From Alistipes sp. Zagget8 (lineage in GTDB: Bacteria > Bacteroidota > Bacteroidia > Bacteroidales > Rikenellaceae), in the NCBI GenBank assembly GCA_001941065.1, contig MSHJ01000011.1, positions 186,001-250,000 of the forward strand: a DNA stretch of 64,000 bases. The letters run 5' to 3'. Below the pieces are notes generated by a model. It was not told the DNA's origin, did no database searches, and worked only from the letters and a program-made list of their open reading frames with translations. The position numbers were made by a program, and so were the translations under genes. Shown here one piece after another: positions 63,896-64,000 of this stretch. The stretch's first letter is position 1, and every line of letters starts with the position of its first letter.

Positions 63896-64000
63896 TGCGC
63901 AGATTGTCGATACTTACCCTGACGCTCCTGTGTGCGGCCGTTTCGCTCCGCGCACAGTCGCTCGACGCCTTCAAACAACGGCTGGCCGAACCTGTCTCCG
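63895..64000 (+). CDS. Exported protein, start only (runs off the window)
   Basis: ATG at 63895 gives MRRLSILTLTLLCAAVSLRA, a signal peptide with a likely cleavage before QSLDAFKQRLAEPVS. Only 35 codons are visible, so no family can be named. Linked by one shared base to the lipoprotein gene. Confidence 0.7.
   Translation, partial: MRRLSILTLTLLCAAVSLRAQSLDAFKQRLAEPVS

Noticed and set aside
1..64000. CRISPR array, prophage, transposon or integrative element
   Set aside because: No regularly spaced repeats, no transposase, integrase or phage genes; gene order and composition are uniform apart from the inserts reported.

Overview
The window looks like a chromosomal segment of a GC-rich member of the Bacteroidota, order Bacteroidales, most like Alistipes or another Rikenellaceae. 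This is inferred from: a SusC/SusD pair; Bacteroidales-type promoters (a -33 TTTG-like box and a -7 TAnnTTTG box about 19-20 bases apart); starts without clear Shine-Dalgarno sequences; menaquinone genes; and the ribosomal gene order rpsL-rpsG-fusA-rpsJ-rplC with no tuf. I see no tRNA, rRNA, CRISPR array, transposase or phage gene.

Layout. 1-5940 (minus): arginine synthesis (argD partial, argC, argG), a GNAT acetyltransferase and a long RelA/SpoT homologue whose hydrolase motif looks degenerate. 6105-13461: a TrhA/hemolysin III membrane protein, a PHP phosphoesterase, a methyltransferase, a GNAT, exonuclease VII (xseA/xseB), menA, a secreted protein joining plug-like and TonB-C-like segments, an MGMT-like gene interrupted by TGA, and prfA. 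13571-19443 (minus): two tandem secreted alpha/beta hydrolases, leuS and a seven-repeat lipoprotein.

19785-38776 (plus) is one long ribosomal/translation cluster (str-S10-spc-alpha) including fusA, secY, map, infA and rpoA. Two long gaps break it: a 203-base, strongly base-paired stretch between rpsJ and rplC, and a 708-base gap between rpsN and rpsH that holds structured RNA-like sequence (possibly a group II intron fragment) followed by a promoter. S3, L17 and L30 carry basic C-terminal extensions. A strong terminator closes the cluster.

39053-49622 (plus) is a six-gene surface locus: SusC-like TonB-dependent receptor, SusD-like lipoprotein, DUF4843-type lipoprotein, PKD-like lipoprotein, zinc metalloprotease and BACON-type lipoprotein. 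The receptor's signal peptide is put out of frame by a tract of ten C; nine C would restore a perfect signal peptide and N-terminal domain. This looks like a phase-variation switch, and it is the most interesting single observation here.

49697-64000 holds housekeeping and envelope genes: a PepSY protein with a lipoprotein, a MaoC-like hydratase, a secreted PHP protein, tpiA, lysS, a PAP2 phosphatase, an MBOAT/SGNH acyl-transfer pair, a YugP-like metallopeptidase, an SDR, a LolC/E-like permease, ubiE/menG, a lipoprotein, and the start of a further exported protein. Five copies of a previously unannotated two-hairpin intergenic repeat lie at 797, 53671, 56309, 60346 and 62551; their stems differ in sequence but stay paired.
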